Below are positions 26,064 to 34,413 of a stretch of DNA of 46,358 nt, in pieces. The stretch's first letter is position 1. Each line of letters begins with the position of its first letter. The position numbers were made by a program, and so were the translations under genes. The stretch is from Candidatus Omnitrophota bacterium (GTDB taxonomy: Bacteria > Omnitrophota > Gorgyraeia > Duberdicusellales > 4484-171): NCBI GenBank assembly GCA_020352775.1, contig CP070684.1:916424-962781 (forward strand), in the 5' to 3' direction. Below the pieces are notes generated by a model. That model was not told the origin of the DNA and searched no databases. It saw nothing but the letters and a program-made list of their open reading frames with translations.

Positions 26064-27206
26064 ATGCACATTATTAATTTAGAATACCAGCCTGGTTCTT
26101 TCCGTGGGGGATTGGAACTTACTAATTTTGATATCTGTCGAGGCCTATACAGGCGCGGACATAGCATCACACTAGTTTATTTTAAAAAGGGAAATCTGTT
26201 AAGGCAATATGAGGAATTTTGCAATAATACAATAAGAATCAATGGTTATGGGATTTATTGGGATAAACCTGTTTCATCTATGTATAATTTTTTTAATGAT
26301 ATCCGAAGAATCCCCATCAGTAAAGACAGTGTTGTTTATGGCACCCGGTGCCATAATAGTTTGTTTGGTTCTATGATAACTTGGTTGCGCGGCGCCCCCT
26401 TTGTTCTTCACTTACGCATGCCTGTATCAAAAACATATGGACCACAGTGGGCAATCGGCTTTAAAGGCGTACGCCGCTTTATTGTAGTTTCTAATCACAT
26501 AAGGCTTGGTTGGATTAAGAAAGGGTTTGAAAAGGAAAAAATAATTGTTGTGCATAATGGTATTGACACAAATACCTTCAAGCCTCCTAGGGAGTTATCT
26601 TTAGTGAGAAAAAAATGGAATATTCCTGAAGGCACTGCCGTAATCACCTATGTTGGCAGATTAGAAGAAATGAAGGGCATAGAAACATTAATTAAAGGGT
26701 TTTCCTTGTTTCTCAAAAATGGTGTTAAAGTTAGGTTATTGATTGCGGGAAAACATTTGGCCTCAGGTGAAGAATATAAAATGTCTTTGAAACGGTTAAC
26801 CGTAAATTTAGGTATAGAAAAATATGTAGATTTTTTAGGCCACATAGCTAATCCTGCTGAAGTTTACCAGCTTAGCGATGTTAATGTAGTACCATCTATT
26901 TGGCAAGAGCCATTCAGCCGGGTAATCATAGAGTCAATGTCCTGCGGAGTGCCCGTAATAGCAAGCCTAACTGGTGGGATACCTGAAGCATTAACAGGTG
27001 AATTTCAGAATTTTTTATTTGAGCCAGGCAATGAGCAAGAATTAGCAGACAAGCTTAATTATTTTATAAGGTGGCGAGAAAATGATCCTAAGCTTGGCAA
27101 GAGATGCCGTGAACACATTGTGCGTAATTTTAGTCAGGAGAAGATGATTGATGGTGTGGAAAGAGTATTATTGACAGTCACAAATAGGAAAAGGAGTGCA
27201 TCATAA
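26064..27206 (+). CDS. GT4 family glycosyltransferase
   Basis: The start is the ATG at 26064, 8 bases after the upstream stop; a TTG at 26043 would add seven unconvincing residues inside the previous gene. The N-terminus reads MHIINLEYQPGSFRGGLELT. The C-terminal domain has AVITYVGRLEEMKGIETLIK, LLIAGKH and the EX7E motif in VPSIWQEPFSRVIIESMSCG. It has 380 residues. A 40-base gap follows before the next gene. Confidence 0.9.
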   Translation: MHIINLEYQPGSFRGGLELTNFDICRGLYRRGHSITLVYFKKGNLLRQYEEFCNNTIRINGYGIYWDKPVSSMYNFFNDIRRIPISKDSVVYGTRCHNSLFGSMITWLRGAPFVLHLRMPVSKTYGPQWAIGFKGVRRFIVVSNHIRLGWIKKGFEKEKIIVVHNGIDTNTFKPPRELSLVRKKWNIPEGTAVITYVGRLEEMKGIETLIKGFSLFLKNGVKVRLLIAGKHLASGEEYKMSLKRLTVNLGIEKYVDFLGHIANPAEVYQLSDVNVVPSIWQEPFSRVIIESMSCGVPVIASLTGGIPEALTGEFQNFLFEPGNEQELADKLNYFIRWRENDPKLGKRCREHIVRNFSQEKMIDGVERVLLTVTNRKRSAS

Positions 27207-27246
27207 TATTTTAATTAGAGCTTTTCAGTGAAGAGGTAACAAATTT

Positions 27247-28440
27247 ATGAGAATAGCCTATGTTACGACGGGCGATGTTTTAAGTACACAGACTAACAGA
27301 AAATGCTGGTGGCCTAAATCACGCCGAGACATAAGGAGCGTAGCTTTTAAAGGAGTAGAGTATCACATCGCAAAAAATTTAGAAAAACATTCTTTATTTC
27401 TTGATTACATTGTTATTAAAAGTAGATTTTCGTTGCGTGCCGCGCTAAAGCGTCGCTTTTATCACTATATTTTTAAACAAAAATATTGTGGTTGGGCCGA
27501 GCCATTTATAATAAAAAATCGGTCACATCAAGTTTCTCGAGGTTTATCAGACGTGAATTCAGATATAGTATTTGTGCCAGAATCTGTAAACACGATAGCT
27601 TATTTAGAATGTAGGCAGCCAATAGTTACATGGTCAGACACACCTTTTGCAGGATTGATAAATTATTATCCTTATCTTACCAATCTTTGTCGGGAGACTG
27701 CTAAAAAAATCTACGCTTTTGAAAAATTAGGATTCCACAAATGCAAACTAATAATATTTTCTTCTGACTGGGCTGCGGATACCGCAATTAAGACTTACGG
27801 ACTCGCGCAATCTAAAGTAAAGATAGTTCCTTTCGGAGCAAATATAAGTTCAGAGATAGATAAAGATAATATCCTTTCCATAATTGAATCCAGAACAACA
27901 GATTCATTAAAGTTACTATTCTTTGGCGTTGATTGGGAAAGAAAAGGCGGAGACTTTACTATTGAAGTGACCAAGGAATTGAATAAAAGCGGCTTACCCA
28001 CAGAGCTTGTTATTGTGGGCGGTCAGCCGGTTACTAGCGATCAATTACCGCCCTTTGTGAAAGTGATAGGCTTTCTTAACAAAGCCATCAAAGAAGATAA
28101 AGAGAAACTAGATACCTTATTAAAAGAATCCCATTTTTTGATTCTACCTACCAGGGCAGAAGCTTATGGTCATGTATTTTGTGAAGCCAATGCTTACGGA
28201 ATACCTTGTCTGGCAACAAACACCGGAGGCATACCCACTATCATTAAGGATGGCGTAAACGGCAAGCTTTTTTCAACGGATGCCAGCGTGTCTGAATACT
28301 GCCATTACATTTATGATTTATTTTCTGATTTTTCTAAATATAAGGAATTAGCATTATCTTCATTTAACGAATACAGAACACGCCTCAATTGGTCAGTTGC
28401 GGTAAGAGCTGTTAAAAAGCTGTTAATGGAAGTGCTATAG
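27247..28440 (+). CDS. GT4 family glycosyltransferase
   Basis: AGAGG lies about 10 bases before the ATG. The N-terminal domain (MRIAYVTTGDVLSTQTNRKC) is less conserved than in its neighbours. The C-terminal domain is clear: KLLFFGVDWERKGGDFTIEV, ELVIVGG and the EX7E motif in FLILPTRAEAYGHVFCEANA, then GIPCLATNTGGIPTII. It has 397 residues. The TAG stop shares its G with the GTG start of the next gene. Confidence 0.9.
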   Translation: MRIAYVTTGDVLSTQTNRKCWWPKSRRDIRSVAFKGVEYHIAKNLEKHSLFLDYIVIKSRFSLRAALKRRFYHYIFKQKYCGWAEPFIIKNRSHQVSRGLSDVNSDIVFVPESVNTIAYLECRQPIVTWSDTPFAGLINYYPYLTNLCRETAKKIYAFEKLGFHKCKLIIFSSDWAADTAIKTYGLAQSKVKIVPFGANISSEIDKDNILSIIESRTTDSLKLLFFGVDWERKGGDFTIEVTKELNKSGLPTELVIVGGQPVTSDQLPPFVKVIGFLNKAIKEDKEKLDTLLKESHFLILPTRAEAYGHVFCEANAYGIPCLATNTGGIPTIIKDGVNGKLFSTDASVSEYCHYIYDLFSDFSKYKELALSSFNEYRTRLNWSVAVRAVKKLLMEVL

Positions 28441-29315
28441 TGAATCTAGATAAAAATAATATGAGAATTTCACTGTTAATTCCTACAAGGAATCGCCTTG
28501 AAGAAATCGAAAGAAATCTTCGGGCTGTTTTCTTTGGTAGTATACAACCTTTTGAAGTTATTGTGTCGGATGATAGCGATGATGAAATTGCTCCCGAGAT
28601 CGAAAGAGTAGCGAAAAAGTTTTCTGAAGTAAAATATGTTAGGGGTCCAAGAAATGGTTTATCTGCCAACAGAAATTGGCTTACAGCCCGTTCTTCAGGT
28701 GATTTTATTGTCTTTGTCGATGATGATGCTCAGGTAGATAAAAATTACTTTAAGAATATTACTGATTGCTATAATAAATATTCTCAACTATATGGAGAAA
28801 AAATAATTATAACCGGCAAAGAGATTCGAAATGGCACGGAGGTAACTCCTTGCGAACTTACCTTCTTAGGTCACCAGAAAAAAATTCCTCAAGATCTAAA
28901 GCATCCCAAAACAATTGTCATAAATAGCACTCTTTTCCCGCGTGATTTGTTTAAGCAGGCTCAGTTTGATGAGAACTTGCATTATGGCTATGATGAAGTT
29001 GATATTATGTGTCAAGCGCAGATTTTAGGCTACAACACAGTATTTTGTCCTGAAGCTGTAAATAAGCATAACAGTTCTTTTGTGAACAGAGAGTTATATG
29101 CGGAGATACTAGAAAGAAACAGAATATATGAGATGCTAAAAATATATGGGATTTATGAAAGAAAGCATTTAAAATGTTTGGTATATTTTATAATCGCTTC
29201 GCTTCATTTATTTATTCATAATATAAAATTTAAGAAGTTTTATTTTTTAAGAGAAATAGCACAAGCCCTTAAGATGTTTTTTGATTTTAAAAAGAAATAT
29301 TATAAAGCTTACTAG
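28440..29315 (+). CDS. GT2 family glycosyltransferase
   Basis: The protein has ISLLIPTRNRLEEIERNL, IVSDDSDDE and IVFVDDDAQVDKNYF, the GT2 nucleotide-sugar and DxD metal sites, and an EVD acidic segment in YGYDEVDIMCQAQ. The GTG at 28440 overlaps the upstream TAG by one base; the ATG at 28461 is an alternative that removes seven residues. It has 291 residues, with a Lys/aromatic-rich C-terminus that may touch the membrane. It is followed by a decayed region. Confidence 0.88.
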   Translation: MNLDKNNMRISLLIPTRNRLEEIERNLRAVFFGSIQPFEVIVSDDSDDEIAPEIERVAKKFSEVKYVRGPRNGLSANRNWLTARSSGDFIVFVDDDAQVDKNYFKNITDCYNKYSQLYGEKIIITGKEIRNGTEVTPCELTFLGHQKKIPQDLKHPKTIVINSTLFPRDLFKQAQFDENLHYGYDEVDIMCQAQILGYNTVFCPEAVNKHNSSFVNRELYAEILERNRIYEMLKIYGIYERKHLKCLVYFIIASLHLFIHNIKFKKFYFLREIAQALKMFFDFKKKYYKAY

Positions 29316-29348
29316 AGTATTAAGAATTTTCGATATTAATAATTTAAT

Positions 29349-29618
29349 ATGAGTAAAATTATTGTTGGTGTGGTAATTCCTGCCTATAACGAAGAACAGG
29401 AAATAGCTGATTTAATTCATAAATTACCAGTTGCGTTATTTACAGGTGACGATTCTTGCGGAATGCGGTCTTGGCCATTTTTTAGATCCTGTTCTTGTAT
29501 TTGGTAACTATGTGGGTGTTTATAGGGAGGTTCAGTCGACGCTCAAAGATTAAAATGCATGCAAAAAGAAAACTGCTTGAGACTCGCTAGAAAAGAGATT
29601 TTAGAAAATACAAATTAA
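29349..29618 (+). pseudogene. Fragments of a decayed GT2 gene and possibly another gene
   Basis: The ATG at 29349 opens IIVGVVIPAYNEEQEIADLI, a textbook GT2 N-terminus, but the frame leaves the family after about 33 residues and stops at 29505. Two further short frames follow (GLGHFLDPVLVFGNYVGVYR ending at 29551, and MQKENCLRLARKEILENTN ending at 29616); I cannot assign them. The whole gap between the flanking genes (29316-29625) looks like the scar of one or two deleted genes. Confidence 0.65.
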
Positions 29619-29625
29619 AATTATT

Positions 29626-31047
29626 GTGTCAGGAGTAGCGCAAAAAAAGATCATTTTTTATTTAGAGCACCCTATTGTTTGCTGGGTTATTTCGCTATTT
29701 ATCGTTTTTGTTGCCTTTGTAATTTTAATTCATGCCACTGCAATATCTAAAATAATTTATCCTGCAATAGCGTTAGCTGTAGGATTGGTGCTTTACTTGC
29801 GTAGTCCTTCACTTTATATAGAATTTACCTGGTGGTTATGGTTTTTAAATCCTTTTATCCGCCGTGTAGTAGATTATCAAGTAGGCTGGGATTATCTCAA
29901 TCCAATTGCGGTGACGCCCCTTTTGGTGACAATGCTTACAATTTTTACCTTAGTACGCCATTCACAAACATTATTTAGACGGGCTTTATTCCCCTTTATA
30001 ATGATACTGGTTGGTATATTGTATTGTTATTTTGTGGGGGTTATTAAGAATGGATTTCTTAGGGCTAGTTATGGTTTTGGTAATTGGGGTGCGCCAGTAC
30101 TTTTTGCTATCCACTTAGTTTTAAATTGGCAAGATTATCCTTATTATCGCAATGCCATTCAAAGAGTCTTTGTGTGGGGAGTTATAGTCATGGGCTTATA
30201 TGGTATTGCTCAATTTATTTCGCCATTAGGCTGGGATAAGTATTGGGTGTCCAACGCCCCAATGGGTTCCATAGGTCTGCCGGAGCCTTTTAGAGTGAGA
30301 ATCTTTAGCACTTTGAATTCACCGGGGCCTTTTGCTGTAGTAATGATGGCAGGGTTAATTTCACTTTTTAGCAGCAAGGGTTTACTGCGCATACTCGCAG
30401 CCATACCAGGTTATGTAAGTTTTTTGCTTTCGTTAGTTCGTTCTGCATGGGGTGGTTGGGTGGTAGCCATACTAGCTATTGCATTAAAAGTAAGTGGCCG
30501 TGTGCGATTCCGTTTTTTAGTACTTGCACTTGTGATAGGTTTGGGTGTTTTACCTTTGGTAAGTTTTGGGCCAATAGCTGAAAGGATTGATAAGCGCTTT
30601 CAAACATTTAGCTATTTTCAGGAGGACGGAAGTTTTAATATCCGGCTAGGGCTATATAGAAAATATTTAGGGTATGCTTTCTTTAATGTTTCAGGGGCAG
30701 GGCTAGGCCATACAGGGGTTTCTACTAAGTTAGGTAGCGAGTCGGGCGAGATGAGCGGAATTAGTCTTGAAAGTGGTGTAATGATAATCCCTTTTACTCT
30801 TGGATGGATTGGGACATTTTTTTATTTATTTGGTTTGGCTTTGTTAATCTCAGCCGTTTTCAGTGGTAAGTATTTTCGGTCTGATCTTTTTGTAATAACA
30901 ACACAAGCAATTATCTTAGCTAGTTTAAGTCAGCTTATTTTCGATAATATTTTAATTAAAGTATCTGGTATGATATTCTGGTCATTTCTTGGCTTAGCAC
31001 TGTCAGCATCTAAGTACAGTGAGTCAAATATTTCGACCATACAGTAA
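29626..31047 (+). CDS. O-antigen polymerase/ligase-like (Wzy/WaaL) membrane protein
   Basis: This 473-residue polytopic protein has about eleven hydrophobic segments. The periplasmic-loop region holds RIFSTLNSPGPFAVVMMAGL, LSLVRSAWGGW and SGAGLGHTGVSTKLG, the arrangement seen in O-antigen ligase/polymerase proteins. It is the second such protein in the window and is not obviously close to the one at 8857-10230. The start is a GTG at 29626 without a clear ribosome site; no other start is available in the first part of the frame. It most likely polymerises the second block's repeat unit. Confidence 0.82.
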   Translation: MSGVAQKKIIFYLEHPIVCWVISLFIVFVAFVILIHATAISKIIYPAIALAVGLVLYLRSPSLYIEFTWWLWFLNPFIRRVVDYQVGWDYLNPIAVTPLLVTMLTIFTLVRHSQTLFRRALFPFIMILVGILYCYFVGVIKNGFLRASYGFGNWGAPVLFAIHLVLNWQDYPYYRNAIQRVFVWGVIVMGLYGIAQFISPLGWDKYWVSNAPMGSIGLPEPFRVRIFSTLNSPGPFAVVMMAGLISLFSSKGLLRILAAIPGYVSFLLSLVRSAWGGWVVAILAIALKVSGRVRFRFLVLALVIGLGVLPLVSFGPIAERIDKRFQTFSYFQEDGSFNIRLGLYRKYLGYAFFNVSGAGLGHTGVSTKLGSESGEMSGISLESGVMIIPFTLGWIGTFFYLFGLALLISAVFSGKYFRSDLFVITTQAIILASLSQLIFDNILIKVSGMIFWSFLGLALSASKYSESNISTIQ

Positions 31048-31078
31048 CTATCCCATTTTTAAAATTATAGGAATAAAA

Positions 31079-32170
31079 ATGGCAGTATTATTTATTGTAA
31101 ATCAATCAGTGAATAGCACATGTGGCAGAAGAATCAGAAACTTTACAAAATATTTTCATAACACAATAGACTATAAAATTTTATATAGAGATAATAAAAA
31201 TAAAATCAAGAGCACTTTTTGCTTTATTTATGAAATTATAAAATACAAACCCAAGATAGTTTATGTAGAACAAATAGCATATTCAGGTTGCATTGCTGCA
31301 ATATTGGCAAAACTTTTTTTACGGGTTAAATATATTTTTTGCGTGAGCGACGCCTATGCAGAGCTTATAAAGACACACCACAACATGCTAATTGTATTTT
31401 TTGCAAAGATAGTTGAAAAGTGGTGGCTTAATTCGGCTGATTTTCTTTTGACCTGCAATCCTTTGCACGCCTCGTTGCTTAAAAGAAAAGAAAAAAAATA
31501 TATCGTTGATTATATAGAACATGGAGTTGATATTAACGCTTTTAAGTCATCGAAAGAGAAAAATTTGTGCTACCAACTAGGGCTAAAAGATTGTTTAGTT
31601 GTTGGTGTTGTAGGGTCCTTGAAATGGAGTAAGCGGTATAGATTTTGCTATGGATGGGACATAGTTGAAGCACTGAGATATCTCAAAGATTTAAATATAA
31701 AAGCATTAATTATAGGCAGCGGTTCTGGATCACCGCATTTAAAGGAGGTAGTAAAAGAATATGATTTACAAGAGAAGGTGATTTTTACAGGTGCTGTGCC
31801 TTATGAACAGATTGCTAAATACATAAATTGTATGGACGTTTGTGTTTCTACCCAATCAAATGATTTAGTAGGCTATGTAAGATGTCCGACAAAGCTTTCT
31901 GAATATATGGCATGTGGTAAATACATTATATCAACAAATGTTGGGTATGCGACGTTGTATGGTGATAAAGTAGGGACATTATTGCCCTATAAGGATGTTA
32001 AAGATAATTCTTATCCACGACGATTGGCAGAACATATACGACATTTGTATTTTAACAGGGGCTTGCTCCAGAAAGGACAAAATGGGCGAGAAATTGCAGA
32101 AGAAAAACTTGATAACAGAGTTCTTTCGAAAAAATTAGAGACGATACTTCTGGATATGATTAACCATTAG
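31079..32170 (+). CDS. GT4 family glycosyltransferase
   Basis: The ATG at 31079 has TAGGA about 7 bases upstream and is preferred to an in-frame GTG at 31019 that lies within the polymerase gene. The protein begins AVLFIVNQSVNSTCGRRIRN. VVGVVGSLKWSKRYRF and FTGAVPYEQIAKYINCMDVC mark the second GT-B domain, and CPTKLSEYMACGKYIISTNV replaces the classical EX7E region, as in WbuB-like GT4 proteins. It has 363 residues. Confidence 0.85.
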   Translation: MAVLFIVNQSVNSTCGRRIRNFTKYFHNTIDYKILYRDNKNKIKSTFCFIYEIIKYKPKIVYVEQIAYSGCIAAILAKLFLRVKYIFCVSDAYAELIKTHHNMLIVFFAKIVEKWWLNSADFLLTCNPLHASLLKRKEKKYIVDYIEHGVDINAFKSSKEKNLCYQLGLKDCLVVGVVGSLKWSKRYRFCYGWDIVEALRYLKDLNIKALIIGSGSGSPHLKEVVKEYDLQEKVIFTGAVPYEQIAKYINCMDVCVSTQSNDLVGYVRCPTKLSEYMACGKYIISTNVGYATLYGDKVGTLLPYKDVKDNSYPRRLAEHIRHLYFNRGLLQKGQNGREIAEEKLDNRVLSKKLETILLDMINH

Positions 32171-32204
32171 CAAATTATATGAGTAAGTCATCATTGATAA
32201 AAAC

Positions 32205-33143
32205 ATGATAATTTCAGTAATTGTACCAACCTATCGCCGCCCTAAAAGTCTGGCGCGATGCCTTGAAGCGTTGCACAAACAAACTCGATCTGCTGATGAA
32301 ATTTTATTAATTGTACGTAATAATGATAGTGAAACCCTAGATTTTTTAAGATCAATTGATTCTGAGAGGTTAAACATACGTATATGTACAGTCACAGCTC
32401 CAGGACAAATTGCTGCCTTGAATGTTGGTTTGGATGCGGCTCGCGGGGAAATCATTGCTTTTACCGACGATGATGCTACTCCTTATCCTGATTGGCTTGA
32501 GCGGATTGAAGAACATTTCTTGGCAGATCAACAAATAGGAGGCGTAGGTGGACGCGATATAGTGCAGCTTGATGAAGAGAGAGTTAAAGAAACAAAAAAG
32601 GTTGTAGGTAAAGTCCAATGGTTTGGAGGTTATATTGGTAATCATCATTTGGGTTTTGGTGGGCCAAGGGAAGTTGACATACTCAAAGGCACCAATATGA
32701 GCTATCGGTGGAAAGCCTTAGGTGGCATTCGTTTCGATGAGCGTTTGCATGGAACAGGCGCCCAGGTGCATAATGATATGGCTTTTAGTTTGACGGTTAA
32801 GCGCGCGGGGTGGAGACTTATTTATGACCCCGCTGTAAGCGTGGATCATTACCCGGATCCACGTTTCGGTAGAGATCAAAGAACAGGATTTAACAACATT
32901 GCGATAAAGGACAGAGTGCACAATGAAACTTTTATATTGTTAGGATATTTGTCGACTGCTCAGCGTTTCACATTCATTCTATGGGCATTTTTTATTGGAT
33001 CAAGATCTTCACCCGGTTTTGTTCAGTTGCTGCGGTTTTTTCCAAAAAAAGGTTTATTGGCTCTGCGGAAATGGTTTGCCACAATGTGTGGACGTTGGGA
33101 AGGGCGGAAGACATGGCTGGAATCTTCAAAAGCAAAGAAATAG
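32205..33143 (+). CDS. GT2 family glycosyltransferase (paralogue of 6763-7692)
   Basis: The protein has ISVIVPTYRRPKSLARCLEA, AFTDDDATPYPDWLERIEEH with DDD at residues 88-90, and the shared GGVGGRD, GNHHLGFGGPREVD and GTGAQ blocks. It aligns with the protein at 6763-7692 without gaps through the first 90 residues. A hydrophobic stretch (FILWAFFIGSRSSPGF) matches the paralogue's. It has 312 residues. The two likely use the same donor or make the same linkage type in the two glycan blocks (inference). Confidence 0.9.
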   Translation: MIISVIVPTYRRPKSLARCLEALHKQTRSADEILLIVRNNDSETLDFLRSIDSERLNIRICTVTAPGQIAALNVGLDAARGEIIAFTDDDATPYPDWLERIEEHFLADQQIGGVGGRDIVQLDEERVKETKKVVGKVQWFGGYIGNHHLGFGGPREVDILKGTNMSYRWKALGGIRFDERLHGTGAQVHNDMAFSLTVKRAGWRLIYDPAVSVDHYPDPRFGRDQRTGFNNIAIKDRVHNETFILLGYLSTAQRFTFILWAFFIGSRSSPGFVQLLRFFPKKGLLALRKWFATMCGRWEGRKTWLESSKAKK

Positions 33144-33161
33144 ACTTTATGAATTTAAGTA

Positions 33162-34298
33162 ATGAAGATAGCGATTGTTACGCATAATTTAGACAGAAAA
33201 GGAGGCCAGGGTCAAGTAAATTATGAGATTGCCCAAGAGGTTCTGCGACAAGGTCATCAGCTAATTATGATTGCGAGCAATATTGATTCTGACCTGAGAC
33301 AGCACCCTTTAGCTATATGCGTGTTTATTCCGGTTCATGGCTGGCCGACACAACTCCTGCGTAACTTAATTTTTGCTTGGCGCAGTAGCTATTGGCTACA
33401 TAAGCACCTTCAATCGTTTGATTTAGCTGTAGCCACGGGGTTTACTACTTGGGCTTCAGCAGATGTAAATATAGTGCAATTTGTACACAGCGCTTGGTTG
33501 CGATTAGTATTTTGTGGGGCGGGTTTAGAGAAAGGTTTTTATGGAATATACCAGAGATTATATACAGCCATAAATGCTTGGCTAGAAAAAAAATCTTTTC
33601 GTAAATCAAAAGTAATTGTGGCGGTATCGGAAAAGATTCGACAGGAGCTTATGGATATCATTGCTTTTAAAGAAAGGATTTATGTTATTCATAATGGCGT
33701 GGATTTAGATGAATTTTTTTCTGGCTCGGGTGATAGAGTAAAGTTTGGTCTTCCTGAAGGGGTTGCGCTTGCGGTTTTTGTGGGAGACATAAAAACTCAT
33801 CGTAAAAATCTAGACACAGTGCTTATGGCATTAGCTGAGGTATCTGAATTGCATTTAGCAGTAGTGGGCAATACGAAAAGGAGTAAATATCCTAAGTTAG
33901 CAGAGAAACTTGGTTTAAGCGGTAGAGCGCATTTTATGGGCTACAGGAAAGATGTTGCTGAAATCATGCGTGCCTCGGATTTTTTTGTTTTTCCTTCGCG
34001 TTATGATCCATGGGGAATTGTTGTTTCTGAAGCAATGGCTTCGGGTTTGCCCATTATTACTGCTAAAACAGTTGGAGCATCTGAAATCGTTACTCCGCAA
34101 TGCGGAGTAGTTTTGGATGATCCAAATGATGTGGAAGGTTTGGTAAAGGCATTGAGAATGCTTGTCGACAACTCAGATTTACGAAAACAAATGGGACAGG
34201 CTGCGAGGGTTATAGCTGAACAACATAGCTGGGTTAACAAAGCTAAAGAATATGTAGATTTATTTGAAGAGATTTGCAAAAGCAAAGTTAACAAATAG
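33162..34298 (+). CDS. GT4 family glycosyltransferase
   Basis: The N-terminus KIAIVTHNLDRKGGQGQVNY has the GT4 glycine-rich loop. VYVIHNGVDLDEFF-like hinge, LAVFVGDIKTHRKNLDTVLM, and FPSRYDPWGIVVSEAMASGL follow; the first Glu of EX7E is Asp here. It has 378 residues. It starts 18 bases after the GT2 gene and is the last gene of the second block, followed by an intrinsic terminator. Confidence 0.9.
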   Translation: MKIAIVTHNLDRKGGQGQVNYEIAQEVLRQGHQLIMIASNIDSDLRQHPLAICVFIPVHGWPTQLLRNLIFAWRSSYWLHKHLQSFDLAVATGFTTWASADVNIVQFVHSAWLRLVFCGAGLEKGFYGIYQRLYTAINAWLEKKSFRKSKVIVAVSEKIRQELMDIIAFKERIYVIHNGVDLDEFFSGSGDRVKFGLPEGVALAVFVGDIKTHRKNLDTVLMALAEVSELHLAVVGNTKRSKYPKLAEKLGLSGRAHFMGYRKDVAEIMRASDFFVFPSRYDPWGIVVSEAMASGLPIITAKTVGASEIVTPQCGVVLDDPNDVEGLVKALRMLVDNSDLRKQMGQAARVIAEQHSWVNKAKEYVDLFEEICKSKVNK

Positions 34299-34307
34299 AA
34301 AATTAGG

Positions 34308-34360
34308 ATAGGGCAGTTTGCTATTTTGATAAAAGTTAGGCACTGCCCTATTTTTATTTT
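34308..34360 (+). terminator. Intrinsic terminator closing the second glycan block
   Basis: ATAGGGCAGT at 34308-34317 pairs perfectly with ACTGCCCTAT at 34342-34351 across a 24-base loop, and TTTTATTTT follows at once. It lies 10 bases after the stop of the last transferase. The minus-strand side lacks a strong T-run, so it mainly serves the plus strand. Confidence 0.8.
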
Positions 34361-34413
34361 AATTTCTATTCAGCAAGATTTATCCATGTCAGTAAGGGGG
34401 GTCGTAGCTAGCT

